Below are positions 54,153 to 61,892 of a DNA stretch of 64,000 nt, in pieces (position 1 is the stretch's first letter; each line of letters starts with the position of its first letter). The stretch spans positions 62,001 to 126,000 of the forward strand of contig NZ_WQDA01000004.1 in NCBI RefSeq assembly GCF_013032855.1, read 5' to 3'. Under the pieces are notes generated by a model. The model was not told the origin of the DNA. It saw only the letters and a list, made by a program, of their open reading frames with translations, and did no database searches. The translations under genes were made by a program, and so were the position numbers. The DNA is from Ruegeria arenilitoris. GTDB taxonomy: Bacteria; Pseudomonadota; Alphaproteobacteria; Rhodobacterales; Rhodobacteraceae.

Positions 54153-54994
54153 ATCGTGGCTCCTTTCGGGACACGCAGGGCGCGCAGTATGATCAGGGTG
54201 AACCCGATCGAGATGGCGAGGATGATCAGCGCCATCGCCGCCGCCGCGCCGCTGTCAAGCAGGTCGAACTGATAGGCGTAGGTTTCGCTCATGAGGACGG
54301 GGAACAGGGTGCCGCCCAGGGCCAGCACCACGGCGAAGACCTCGAAGGCCAGGATCACGCGCAGCACCAGTGCCGTTTGCAGCGACGGGCGCAGCAGCGG
54401 CAGCGTGATGCGGGTGAAGCGTTTCCAGGGCGAGGCGCCAAAGACCTCGGCCGCCTCGTAATATTCCTTGGGGATCAGGCCGATCCCTGCGACCAGGATG
54501 ACCAGCATGATCGCGGTGGCGCGCCAGATCTCGGCCAGGGCGATGGCCAGGAACACCACGCCGGGGTGCTGATAGCTGAGGAAATTCACCGGCCGGTCCA
54601 CTACGCCCAGCCCAGAAAGCATGGAGTTCAGGAAGCCCGACTGTTCGAAGATCGCCAGCCAGATGATGCCCGCGGCCAGATCCGAGATACCCAGTGGGAT
54701 GGTCCAGACATACAGCACCAGGTCGCGCCCTCGCTGCATCTTGTTGACCATCGTGGCCATCAGCAGCGCCAGCGCCAGTTGCACCGGAACCACCGCTGCC
54801 GCCAGCAGCAGCGTATTCTGCAGCGAGATCGGGAATTTCCAGTACCCTACCACCTGTCGGAAATTGTCCAGCGTGAATCCGTCGCCGGTGTTGAAAGCCT
54901 GTTTGGCGACCAGGACGAAAGGATACAGAAAGAACAGGCACAGAAACGCCGTCACAGGCAGGATCAGCACATAGGGCAACACTCGAGCGTTCAT
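54149..54994 (-). CDS. Sugar ABC transporter permease (MalF type)
   Basis: Inner-membrane permease of 281 residues, six hydrophobic segments. The EAA loop appears as EYYEAAEVFGASPWKRFTRI with IPKEYYEAAEVFGA. Start ATG 54994 has AGGAG seven bases upstream; the open frame before it is part of the hairpin-containing spacer and is not used. It lies 104 bases after the binding-protein gene, with a hairpin at 55053-55081 in between. Confidence 0.9.
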   Translation of the reverse strand: MNARVLPYVLILPVTAFLCLFFLYPFVLVAKQAFNTGDGFTLDNFRQVVGYWKFPISLQNTLLLAAAVVPVQLALALLMATMVNKMQRGRDLVLYVWTIPLGISDLAAGIIWLAIFEQSGFLNSMLSGLGVVDRPVNFLSYQHPGVVFLAIALAEIWRATAIMLVILVAGIGLIPKEYYEAAEVFGASPWKRFTRITLPLLRPSLQTALVLRVILAFEVFAVVLALGGTLFPVLMSETYAYQFDLLDSGAAAAMALIILAISIGFTLIILRALRVPKGATI

Positions 54995-55052
54995 CAGATC
55001 GCTCCTTTCCTGGCGGAAGTTCCGGTGGTTTCGGGCAAAGAGTTCGGGGGGG

Positions 55053-55081
55053 GACACCGGGCCTGCGTCAAGCCCGGTGTC
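55053..55081 (-). terminator. Binding protein-permease intercistronic hairpin
   Basis: GACACCGGGC (55053-55062) and GCCCGGTGTC (55072-55081) form a perfect ten-pair stem with a nine-base loop, between the binding-protein stop and the permease start. No T-tract follows on the minus strand, so it probably protects or attenuates the transcript rather than ending it outright. Confidence 0.6.
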
Positions 55082-55098
55082 AGGATCGGGTCAGACCC

Positions 55099-56367
55099 TT
55101 ATTCGACGGGGCACGGACCGTCCGAGGGTGCATCCGGAGCCCAGCAGGGCGCGCCGGTCTCCTGCATGATCGCCTGCAACGCGCCTTTCTGATCGTCCAG
55201 CACGGTGCGGATGTCCTGACCGGCCAGCACGATCCGCTCGAACGCATCGGTATAGACTCGGTTGAAGTCACCGCCCTTGTCGCCCAGTCCCGCGGGCAGC
55301 AGCCCGGGGTTGGCGTCGGCCGAGCCGCTCATTTTGGCGACCGCGTCACCTGCGGCTTTTACGGCTGGCGGCAGGTCGTTGGGCAGGTCAACCGCGACGA
55401 CCGGGAAGAAGTTCGTCGCGCGCAGCGTGGCGATCTGGGTTTCCGGCTTCATCATGTAGGCAACCAGAGCTTTGGACGCTTCCATGTCCGGTGCGGTTTT
55501 GGGGATCGCAACCCCAGCCAGAACCGGCATGAAGCCGCGCCCGGTCGGGCCCGCCGGGGCCGGGAAGGCCACGAAGTCATCAGGCCGCTCGTTGAAGGCC
55601 TGCGCCAGACGCGAGGTGTGGTCGAAAACGATCCAGGCGTCGCCCGACAACAGCTGTTCCTGCATGAACGAGAAGTTGGTCGAGGCCGGGTTGGTATGCG
55701 TCCACAGCTCGCGGAATTTTTCCCACGCGGTCACCGCATCGTCGCTGGCAAAGGTCCGCACCACGCCGTTCGTATAGGACGGATACAGATAACCCTGGAA
55801 GAAGCGGTGCTTCAGGCCCTTGGGCCCGGCCGGAAAGCCGAATTTCGGCTCGCCCGCTGCCTCATGGGCGTTGGCGGCCCATTCGATCAGCTGGTCATAG
55901 GTCAATGCATTGATGTCTGCGCCTTCGGGCAGGTACTGCAACGCCTCTTTGTTGGCCGCCATGATATAGCTGGCCTGCATCCAGGGGATGTATTGCAGGC
56001 TGCCTGCTCCCAGCGTCGCCAGTTCGTTGAACGTGTCCGAGGCCGAGGCGATGCCCAGATCATCCAGGTCGACCAGGTCATCGGGGTTCATGGCCGAGAA
56101 ATCACCATGCAGCGCGCCCAGAACGCCGATCGTGCCCGAGCCGGCCTGCAATTCGGCTTGCAGACGCGTCAGCCAGGGGCCGCCGTCATTGGGCTGGTAA
56201 TCCACGCCACCCTCGAAGCCTGAAAGAACCTGTTCGCGCATGGCCTGCGCCTCTTCGACCGGCTTGGCCTGTGTCGACCAGAACAGAACCTCGGCCTGCG
56301 CCACGTTTGTGACCAGGGCCAGAACAAGGCCGGATGCGGCACCGACCAGCTTGGATTGAATTGACAT
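55099..56367 (-). CDS. Sugar ABC transporter substrate-binding protein
   Basis: Periplasmic SBP_bac_1-type binding protein of 422 residues. Signal peptide at residues 1-25 (ending NVAQA). Family features: VDYQPNDGGPWLTRLQAELQ (20 residues) in the first lobe, GDFSAMNPDDLVDLDDLG, WIPWMQASYIM-like YIPWMQASYIMAANKEAL, and AWIVFDHTSRLAQAFN. A cysteine pair in the tail (PCWAPD and PCPVE) may form a disulfide. First gene of the importer operon, GGGAGGAG before ATG 56367. Ligand likely a small glycoside given the downstream hydrolase. Confidence 0.9.
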   Translation of the reverse strand: MSIQSKLVGAASGLVLALVTNVAQAEVLFWSTQAKPVEEAQAMREQVLSGFEGGVDYQPNDGGPWLTRLQAELQAGSGTIGVLGALHGDFSAMNPDDLVDLDDLGIASASDTFNELATLGAGSLQYIPWMQASYIMAANKEALQYLPEGADINALTYDQLIEWAANAHEAAGEPKFGFPAGPKGLKHRFFQGYLYPSYTNGVVRTFASDDAVTAWEKFRELWTHTNPASTNFSFMQEQLLSGDAWIVFDHTSRLAQAFNERPDDFVAFPAPAGPTGRGFMPVLAGVAIPKTAPDMEASKALVAYMMKPETQIATLRATNFFPVVAVDLPNDLPPAVKAAGDAVAKMSGSADANPGLLPAGLGDKGGDFNRVYTDAFERIVLAGQDIRTVLDDQKGALQAIMQETGAPCWAPDAPSDGPCPVE

Positions 56368-56472
56368 GGACTCCTCCCAGAGTTTCGATTGGGCCTTTTG
56401 CCCGTTCTGCCCGGTGGGGTCGGTTTGCTGTGCTTGTCGTGTGGCGACTCACCCCAGGCGATGTCATTAGCA

Positions 56473-56490
56473 TGGTATAACGATATATCT
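56473..56490. promoter_or_regulatory. LacI-type operator candidate 1
   Basis: CG-centred site with AACGATATATC (56479-56489), in the region between the binding-protein gene (minus) and the LacI gene (plus). The same 11-base string recurs at 56590. LacI-family operators usually have a CG centre; symmetry here is partial (five of eight positions), so this is a candidate only. Confidence 0.5.
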
Positions 56491-56508
56491 TCCGTCAATG
56501 AATATTTT

Positions 56509-56520
56509 CCAATCGATTGG
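56509..56520. promoter_or_regulatory. Perfect palindrome CCAATCGATTGG
   Basis: A 12-base perfect palindrome with a CG centre, between the two AACGATATATC sites in the same divergent promoter region. It may be a third binding site or the site of another regulator. Confidence 0.4.
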
Positions 56521-56583
56521 CCCGAACTTTAGTAAGTTGTGGGAATTGCTCGTTGCAATGCCCTAGTGAGTTGGGCATTTTGA

Positions 56584-56601
56584 TGATGCAACGATATATC
56601 A
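56584..56601. promoter_or_regulatory. LacI-type operator candidate 2
   Basis: TGATGCAACGATATATCA, CG-centred, with outer TGAT/ATCA arms perfectly complementary. It repeats AACGATATATC of candidate 1 and lies 13 bases before the LacI start, where binding would repress the regulator's own gene. Confidence 0.55.
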
Positions 56602-56613
56602 GAAGTCCGAGAA

Positions 56614-57627
56614 ATGCCCGCCAAACCCACCCTCGCCAGTGTCGCCAAAGCCGCCGGAGTCTCGATCCCGACGGTCAGCCAGGTGATGCGCGGCACTGGG
56701 CGGATTTCCGAGCAGACCCGTAAGAAAGTGCTGCAGGCGGCCGAGGCCTTGCACTATGTCACGGACTCGCGGGCGGCGTCGATGCGATCAGGCGAGAACC
56801 GGGAAATCGGATTCGTTCTGAACCAGTTCGCAAACCCGTTCAATGCCGAAGTCGTCAGCGGCGCGGTCGAGTTGCTGGAGGCCGAGGGGTATCTGGTTTC
56901 GATCTTGGACACGCGCGACGACGCGGACCGGCAGGGCAAGCAATTGCGGGATTTCATCCGCAACGGGCGCGGCGGCCTGCTGTGGGTGCCTGCGCTGGAG
57001 ACCACGTCAGAAACCCTTCAACTCTTGCGCACGCATGGTTTGCCCACGGTGACCTTTCTGCGCCATGTCAGCCCTGATTTTGATCATGTGGGCATCAGAA
57101 ATGCCGAAGCGACCGCGACCGCGACCAATCACCTGGCGGAACTGGGGCACAGGCACATCGCATTCTTCGGCGGCATCGGCATGAACCCCGTTCGAAAGCA
57201 GCGCATAGCCGGGTATGAGCGTACGCTGCAGGACTTGTCTTTGGGGCCGCCGATCATCTGGCCCTCACCTGACACCAAGCGTGCGGGTATGCAGGAGATG
57301 CTGAAATTGCACGACGCCCATCCTGAGGTCACGGCGGTGGTCTGCAATGGCGACATGGTCGCTTTGGGGGCGTGTTTCGGCCTGATGCGGGCTGGGTTGC
57401 AGCCGGGGCGGGATGTTTCGATTGTTGGATTTGACGATACCGAGGATGCCTCGGTCGCAATTCCCGCGCTCAGTACCATGGCGGTTTCGCCAAAGCGGTT
57501 GGGCCGCAAGCTCGCACGTACTCTGCTGGACAGGATAAAAGACCCTGACATGCCGGTAATCGTGTCCGAAGTTTCAGCCCGGTTCATCGCACGGGAAACC
57601 ACGGGGCCGCTGCAGAAGGACCGCTGA
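56614..57627 (+). CDS. LacI family transcriptional regulator
   Basis: A 337-residue repressor. N-terminal LacI helix-turn-helix (TLASVAKAAGVSIPTVSQVM, residues 6-25) with hinge helix near 48-58, then a periplasmic-binding-like ligand domain (IGFVLNQFANPFNAEVVSGA; GFDDTEDASVAIPALSTM near 275). It is divergent from the sugar ABC operon with a 246-base shared promoter region containing repeated CG-centred sites, so it probably represses that operon until the glycoside is present. Ends four bases from the convergent HxlR gene. Confidence 0.92.
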   Translation: MPAKPTLASVAKAAGVSIPTVSQVMRGTGRISEQTRKKVLQAAEALHYVTDSRAASMRSGENREIGFVLNQFANPFNAEVVSGAVELLEAEGYLVSILDTRDDADRQGKQLRDFIRNGRGGLLWVPALETTSETLQLLRTHGLPTVTFLRHVSPDFDHVGIRNAEATATATNHLAELGHRHIAFFGGIGMNPVRKQRIAGYERTLQDLSLGPPIIWPSPDTKRAGMQEMLKLHDAHPEVTAVVCNGDMVALGACFGLMRAGLQPGRDVSIVGFDDTEDASVAIPALSTMAVSPKRLGRKLARTLLDRIKDPDMPVIVSEVSARFIARETTGPLQKDR

Positions 57628-57631
57628 CGAG

Positions 57632-57997
57632 TCAGGCGCGCGTATCCGGCAAGGTCTCACTCCACTTCCGCAGCTCGTCCAGAAAACCCAGCGCGGTGCG
57701 TCCACGGTCGGTCACGGAGTACTGCACCGAAACCGGTGAGGTTTCGAGCACTTGGCGGTGCACCAGGCCCTGTTGCTCCAATTGGCGCAAGCGTTCGGCG
57801 ATCATCTTTTTGCTGGCGCCACCGATCATCCGGGCCAAGTCATTGAATCGCACCGGCTCGTCTTTGAGGTGCCACAGGATCGACCCGGTCCACTTGCCGC
57901 CGATGATCCGCATGCCGCGTTCGATGGGGCATGGTTCGCGGCACGCATACACCGCTTGCCGCTTGCCTTGGTCGTCCTGTTCGATACGGGCACGCAT
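57632..57997 (-). CDS. HxlR family transcriptional regulator
   Basis: A 121-residue winged-helix protein of the HxlR family: CPIERGMRIIGGKWTGSILW (residues 23-42, the family signature with a cysteine before the first helix) and MIAERLRQLEQQGLVHRQV recognition helix and wing. C19 and C23 lie close together (ACREPCPIE) and, as in HypR or YodB, could react with quinones, aldehydes or oxidants. Divergent from mdaB by 128 bases, with an inverted repeat in between; it probably represses those genes. Confidence 0.9.
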   Translation of the reverse strand: MRARIEQDDQGKRQAVYACREPCPIERGMRIIGGKWTGSILWHLKDEPVRFNDLARMIGGASKKMIAERLRQLEQQGLVHRQVLETSPVSVQYSVTDRGRTALGFLDELRKWSETLPDTRA

Positions 57998-58021
57998 CGC
58001 CTTCTCCAGTCCAGTAGCAGG

Positions 58022-58045
58022 TTACAAAAAGTAAACTGGTTGTAA
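58022..58045. promoter_or_regulatory. Inverted repeat in the hxlR-mdaB promoter region
   Basis: TTACA (58022-58026) and TGTAA (58041-58045) form an inverted repeat; inside it, GTTACAAAAAGTAAAC is a tighter near-palindrome of the TTAC-N5-GTAA type reported for HxlR/YodB-like proteins. Candidate operator for the adjacent HxlR regulator. Confidence 0.5.
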
Positions 58046-58125
58046 TTTCTCACCACTGTTCTCAAGTTCGGTTTCACCCCGACCGAAGTCAAGGGGCAAG
58101 CAGTTTCAAAACCAAGGATATGGAC

Positions 58126-58734
58126 ATGAGCAAGATCCTGATCGTGAACGGTACGCAGCCTTATGAATTCGCACCTGGCCGCCTGAATGCGTCGCTGGTG
58201 CAACGGGCGCAGGACGCGCTGACCGGCATGGGCCACGAGGTGCGCGTGACCACGGTTGCCGAAGGATACGACATCAATGCCGAGATCGACGCCCATGTCT
58301 GGGCGGATGTGGTCATCATGCAGTTTCCGGTGAATTGGATGGGTGTACCGTGGGTGTTCAAAAAGTACCTCGACGAGGTGTACACCGCGGGCATGGACGG
58401 CCGGTTGCTGGCCGGCGACGGCCGGACCGCCGAGGCGCCCAAGGCCAATTACGGCACCGGTGGCCTGCTGCACGGAACGAAATACATGCTGTCGGTCACC
58501 TTCAACGCTCCGCGCGAGGCGTTCGACAACCCCGCCGAGCCGTTCTTTGCAGGGGCCAGCGTCGATGACCTGCTGTGGCCCATGCACCTGAACGCCAAGT
58601 TTCTGGCGATGCAACCTCTGCACACCTTCGCGGCCTTCGACGTGATGAAGAACCCCCGGATCGAACAGGATTTTAAGCGGTTCGACGCGCATCTGAAGCA
58701 GCATTTCGAGGAGATCGCGCATGTCGCGGCCTGA
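58126..58734 (+). CDS. mdaB: MdaB-type NAD(P)H:quinone oxidoreductase
   Basis: A 202-residue flavodoxin-fold protein that closely follows E. coli MdaB in layout: MSKILIVNGTQPYEF, HEVRVTTVAEGYDINAEI, WADVVIMQFPVNWMGVPW, KKYLDEVYTAG, and YGTGGLLHGTKYMLSVTFNAP. It reduces quinones by two electrons and so avoids semiquinone radicals. ATG 58126 has AAGGA seven bases upstream; the ATG at 58120 is too close to it. Overlaps the GST start by 14 bases. Divergent HxlR regulator fits quinone or electrophile induction. Confidence 0.88.
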   Translation: MSKILIVNGTQPYEFAPGRLNASLVQRAQDALTGMGHEVRVTTVAEGYDINAEIDAHVWADVVIMQFPVNWMGVPWVFKKYLDEVYTAGMDGRLLAGDGRTAEAPKANYGTGGLLHGTKYMLSVTFNAPREAFDNPAEPFFAGASVDDLLWPMHLNAKFLAMQPLHTFAAFDVMKNPRIEQDFKRFDAHLKQHFEEIAHVAA

Positions 58735-59440
58735 CATCCACCTATACACCGCGGCCACGATGAATGGCTACAAACCGGTGATCTTCCTCGAAGAGGCAGG
58801 CGTACCCTACGACCTGACGCCCATCGACTTTTCCAAACAGGAACAAAAGTCGCCCGCGTTCTTGTCGCTGAACCCCAATGGCAAGATCCCGGTGATCGAG
58901 GACCGGGCCGAAGGTCGCGCGATTTTCGAAAGCGGCGCAATCTTGTGGCACCTCGCGCAGAAATACGGTCAGTTCCTGCCCTCAGATCCGGTGCAGCAGT
59001 CCGAGGTGATGCAGTGGATGCTGTTCCAGGTCGGGCATGTGGGTCCGATGATGGGCCAGGCCATGTATTTCCAGCACATTGCCGCCCCCAATGGCCATAC
59101 CGAACCGTTCTCGATCCGCCGTTACGTGGACGAAAGCCGCCGCCTGATGGAGGTGATGAATGATCGCTTGAATGGGCGCGACTGGATTGCTGCGGATGAA
59201 TACACGATCGCGGACATGATGCTGTACCCCTGGGCGCGGGCCTATGTCTGGGCGCGGGTTCAGGTCGATGGTCTTCCGCATCTGAACGCATGGTTCGACC
59301 GCATCGGTGCCCGCCCCGCAGTTCAGAAGGCGCTGACCATTCCCAAGGCCAATCCCCAGTTCTGGGATGCCTCGGCTGATGCCAGCGCCTTTGCGCGGGA
59401 GAACGCCGCGCGGTTTGCCGGTGACGTGAAAAAGGACTGA
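58721..59440 (+). CDS. Glutathione S-transferase
   Basis: A 239-residue GST. Thioredoxin-like N-terminal domain IHLYTAATMNGYKPVIFLEE with GKIPVIED and the Glu-Ser pair FESGAILWHLAQKYG (glutathione-binding), followed by an all-helical C-terminal domain (LNGRDWIAADEYTIADMMLY, whose last part carries the conserved N-cap Asp). Resembles the YghU/YfcG-type nu GSTs. It would conjugate or reduce electrophiles and peroxides. The start lies inside the 3' end of mdaB, so both proteins are made together. Confidence 0.9.
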   Translation: MSRPDIHLYTAATMNGYKPVIFLEEAGVPYDLTPIDFSKQEQKSPAFLSLNPNGKIPVIEDRAEGRAIFESGAILWHLAQKYGQFLPSDPVQQSEVMQWMLFQVGHVGPMMGQAMYFQHIAAPNGHTEPFSIRRYVDESRRLMEVMNDRLNGRDWIAADEYTIADMMLYPWARAYVWARVQVDGLPHLNAWFDRIGARPAVQKALTIPKANPQFWDASADASAFARENAARFAGDVKKD

Positions 59441-59446
59441 GGCCGC

Positions 59447-59470
59447 GGCCCGGGCTCCCTAGCCCGGGCC
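59447..59470. terminator. GC-rich hairpin after the GST gene
   Basis: GGCCCGGGCT (59447-59456), loop CCCT, AGCCCGGGCC (59461-59470): a perfect ten-pair stem seven bases after the GST stop. No T-tract follows, so it is terminator-like at best; it may act with Rho or protect the 3' end. Confidence 0.45.
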
Positions 59471-59596
59471 CGCACCACAGCACCTTGGGCGCCGCACCGC
59501 CCGCGCGCAGGTCGATGGCCGGGAGGACGCTTTACTCGGGTGTCAAAAGCGGTCAGTCTGAACCATCGGCGCGCCGGGTGATCCCCTCGGGCCGCG

Positions 59597-59618
59597 CTGT
59601 CACATCATTGTCGTCATA
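59597..59618 (+). promoter_or_regulatory. Pho-box-like repeat upstream of cpdB
   Basis: Two tandem 11-base units, CTGTCACATCA (59597-59607) and TTGTCGTCATA (59608-59618), match the PhoB half-site CTGTCA spaced 11 bases apart. They lie 46 bases before the cpdB start. The unit type is the same as in the pstS Pho box in this window. Confidence 0.6.
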
Positions 59619-59663
59619 AACGTTCAGATGATGCGTCGACCCAATTATTTCGAGAGGTGCCTC

Positions 59664-61643
59664 ATGACCCTATCCAGCAAATTCGCGATGTCGCGGCGTC
59701 AATTCCTGGCCACCACCACGGCTGGCGCCGCCATGGTTTCCCTGCACCCGTTCTCCGCCGCCGCCGCAAGCAACCAGGCGCATCTGCGGATCATGGAAAC
59801 GACCGACATTCACGTTCACGTCTTTCCCTATGACTACTACGCCGACAAGCCGCGCGATACAGTGGGCCTGTCGCGCGCGGCCTCGATCATCAACCAGATC
59901 CGGGCCGAGGCCACAAACTCGATGCTGGTCGACAATGGCGACTTTCTTCAGGGCAACCCGATGGGCGACTACATCGCCTACGAGCGTGGCATGAACGACG
60001 GCGACACCCACCCGATCATCAACGCGTTCAACACGTTGGGCTATGATGCCGCGACGCTGGGCAACCACGAGTTCAACTATGGCCTGAGCTTTCTGGAAAA
60101 ATCGCTGGCCGGGGCGCAGTTCCCGATCGTGCTGGCCAATATCGCCAAGGAACAGGGCGCAAACACCCGCGCGGACAAGACACTGGTGCAGCCCTATGTC
60201 ATCCTCGATCGCGAGATCGAGCTGGGCGATGGCAGCAAGCAGCCGATCCGCATCGGCGTCATCGGCTTCACCCCGCCGCAGATCATGAACTGGGACCGCC
60301 GCCACCTGGAAGGCAACGTGCAGGCCCGCGACATCGTCGAGACCGCCAAAGCCTATGTGCCCGAGATGAAAGAGCAAGGCTGCGATCTGATCCTGGCCCT
60401 GTCGCATTCGGGCATCGGCGCGGCCGATCACGCGGACGGGATGGAGAACGCCTCGGTCCCGCTGGCCGGGGTCGATGGCATCGACGCGCTTGTGACCGGG
60501 CACAACCACCTGGTCTTCCCCTCGCCCACCTTCGCCGACCGTGCCGGAGTTGACGTGGACAAGGGCACGCTGATGGGCAAGCCGGCCGTCATGGGCGGGT
60601 TCTGGGGGTCGCATCTGGGCGTGCTCGACCTGCTGCTGGAACGCGACGGCAACGAATGGCGCGTGGTTACCACCACCTCCGAGGCGCGGCCGATCTCGAA
60701 GCGCAACGAAGACCGCTCGATCACCGCGCTGGTCGAGGACGACCCCAAGGTGCTGGCCTCGGTCGCGCAGGATCACGAGGAAACGCTGGCCTATGTGCGC
60801 CGCGCGGTGGGCAAGACCTCGGCGCCGCTGCACAGCTATTTCGCGCTGGTGGCCGATGATCCGTCGGTCCAGATCGTGTCTATCGCGCAGAAATGGTATG
60901 TCGAGGAGATGCTGAAAGGCACCGAACATGAGGGCCTGCCGATCCTGTCGGCCGCGGCGCCGTTCAAGGCCGGTGGCCGGGGTGGCCCGGAATACTATAC
61001 CGACGTGCCGGTAGGCGATGTGGCGATCAAGAACGTGGCCGATCTGTATCTCTATCCCAACACCGTGCGCGCGGTTCGCGTGAACGGCGCGCAATTGCGC
61101 GGCTGGCTGGAGCGTTCGGCCGGGATGTTCAACCAGATCAAGCCGGGCGCCAAGGATGCGCTGCTGCTGAACCCCGAATTCCCGTCCTACAATTTCGACG
61201 TGATCGACGGCGTGACCTACAAGATCGACCTGTCACAGCCCTCGCGTTTTGGGCCGAAAGGCGAAGAGATCAACCCCGACGCGGCGCGCATCGTGAACCT
61301 GCAGTTCGACGGTGCCCCGGTGACCGACGACATGGAGTTCATCATCGCCACCAACAACTACCGCGCTTCGGGCGGCGGATCGTTCCCGGGGGCGATGGGC
61401 GACACCATCGTGTTCGAGGCCCCCGACACCAACCGCGACGTGATCGTGCGCTATATCGTCGAACAGGGCACGATCGACCCCAAGGCCGACGGCAACTGGT
61501 CCTTCGCACCGCTGGGCGAGACCACCGTTCTGTTCGAAACCGGTCCCAAGGCGCGCGATTACATCAGCGACGTCAAAGGTTTGGCGCTGGAAGATGCAGG
61601 CGACGGGGCCGACGGTTTCGCGGCCTTCCGCATTACGCTCTGA
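59664..61643 (+). CDS. cpdB: 2',3'-cyclic-nucleotide 2'-phosphodiesterase/3'-nucleotidase
   Basis: A 659-residue periplasmic phosphoesterase that releases nucleosides and phosphate from cyclic nucleotides and 3'-nucleotides. N-terminus carries a Tat signal, MSRRQFLATT. Metallophosphatase motifs: METTDIHVHVF, DNGDFLQGNP, LGNHEFNYGL, ALSHSGIG and VTGHNHLVFP; the C-terminal 5'-nucleotidase domain has NLYLYPNTVRAVRVNGAQL-like DLYLYPNTVRAVR, and FIIATNNYRASGGGSFPG. ATG 59664 follows GAGAGG; ATG 59688 is possible. A Pho-box-like sequence upstream suggests phosphate control. Confidence 0.92.
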   Translation: MTLSSKFAMSRRQFLATTTAGAAMVSLHPFSAAAASNQAHLRIMETTDIHVHVFPYDYYADKPRDTVGLSRAASIINQIRAEATNSMLVDNGDFLQGNPMGDYIAYERGMNDGDTHPIINAFNTLGYDAATLGNHEFNYGLSFLEKSLAGAQFPIVLANIAKEQGANTRADKTLVQPYVILDREIELGDGSKQPIRIGVIGFTPPQIMNWDRRHLEGNVQARDIVETAKAYVPEMKEQGCDLILALSHSGIGAADHADGMENASVPLAGVDGIDALVTGHNHLVFPSPTFADRAGVDVDKGTLMGKPAVMGGFWGSHLGVLDLLLERDGNEWRVVTTTSEARPISKRNEDRSITALVEDDPKVLASVAQDHEETLAYVRRAVGKTSAPLHSYFALVADDPSVQIVSIAQKWYVEEMLKGTEHEGLPILSAAAPFKAGGRGGPEYYTDVPVGDVAIKNVADLYLYPNTVRAVRVNGAQLRGWLERSAGMFNQIKPGAKDALLLNPEFPSYNFDVIDGVTYKIDLSQPSRFGPKGEEINPDAARIVNLQFDGAPVTDDMEFIIATNNYRASGGGSFPGAMGDTIVFEAPDTNRDVIVRYIVEQGTIDPKADGNWSFAPLGETTVLFETGPKARDYISDVKGLALEDAGDGADGFAAFRITL

Positions 61644-61663
61644 CTGGCGACAGACATCGGATC

Positions 61664-61688
61664 GGGCGGCCAATCTGGCCGCCCTTTT
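61664..61688 (+). terminator. Rho-independent terminator after cpdB
   Basis: GGGCGGCC (61664-61671), loop AATCT, GGCCGCCC (61677-61684) and four T: a perfect eight-pair stem 20 bases after the cpdB stop. A good intrinsic terminator. Confidence 0.85.
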
Positions 61689-61724
61689 CATTTGGCTTGG
61701 GGGCCGAGGGCCGGATTGTCACAC

Positions 61725-61748
61725 GCATTGAGGCAATGCTTATTTTTT
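61725..61748 (+). other. Second hairpin with T-rich tail before ureD
   Basis: GCATTG (61725-61730), loop AGG, CAATGC (61734-61739), then TTATTTTTT. It looks like a weaker intrinsic terminator in tandem with the one after cpdB, or part of the leader of the urease operon. I see no clear promoter in 61750-61890. Confidence 0.4.
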
Positions 61749-61892
61749 GGGCGATCGGGGAAATAATGCCTAGGAAATGGGCGAACGAGTGTTCTGGCCC
61801 AATTGCCTCTGCCGGGCTGCACTGACTCCAGGAAAAGGCTGTGGTGCTTTCGCATCCGACAGTCCTTTCGCCCGGAGCCACCAATAACCTCT

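Noticed and set aside
59447..59470. The GC-rich hairpin after the GST gene as a firm intrinsic terminator
   Set aside because: There is no T-tract; I list it only as a hairpin with low confidence.
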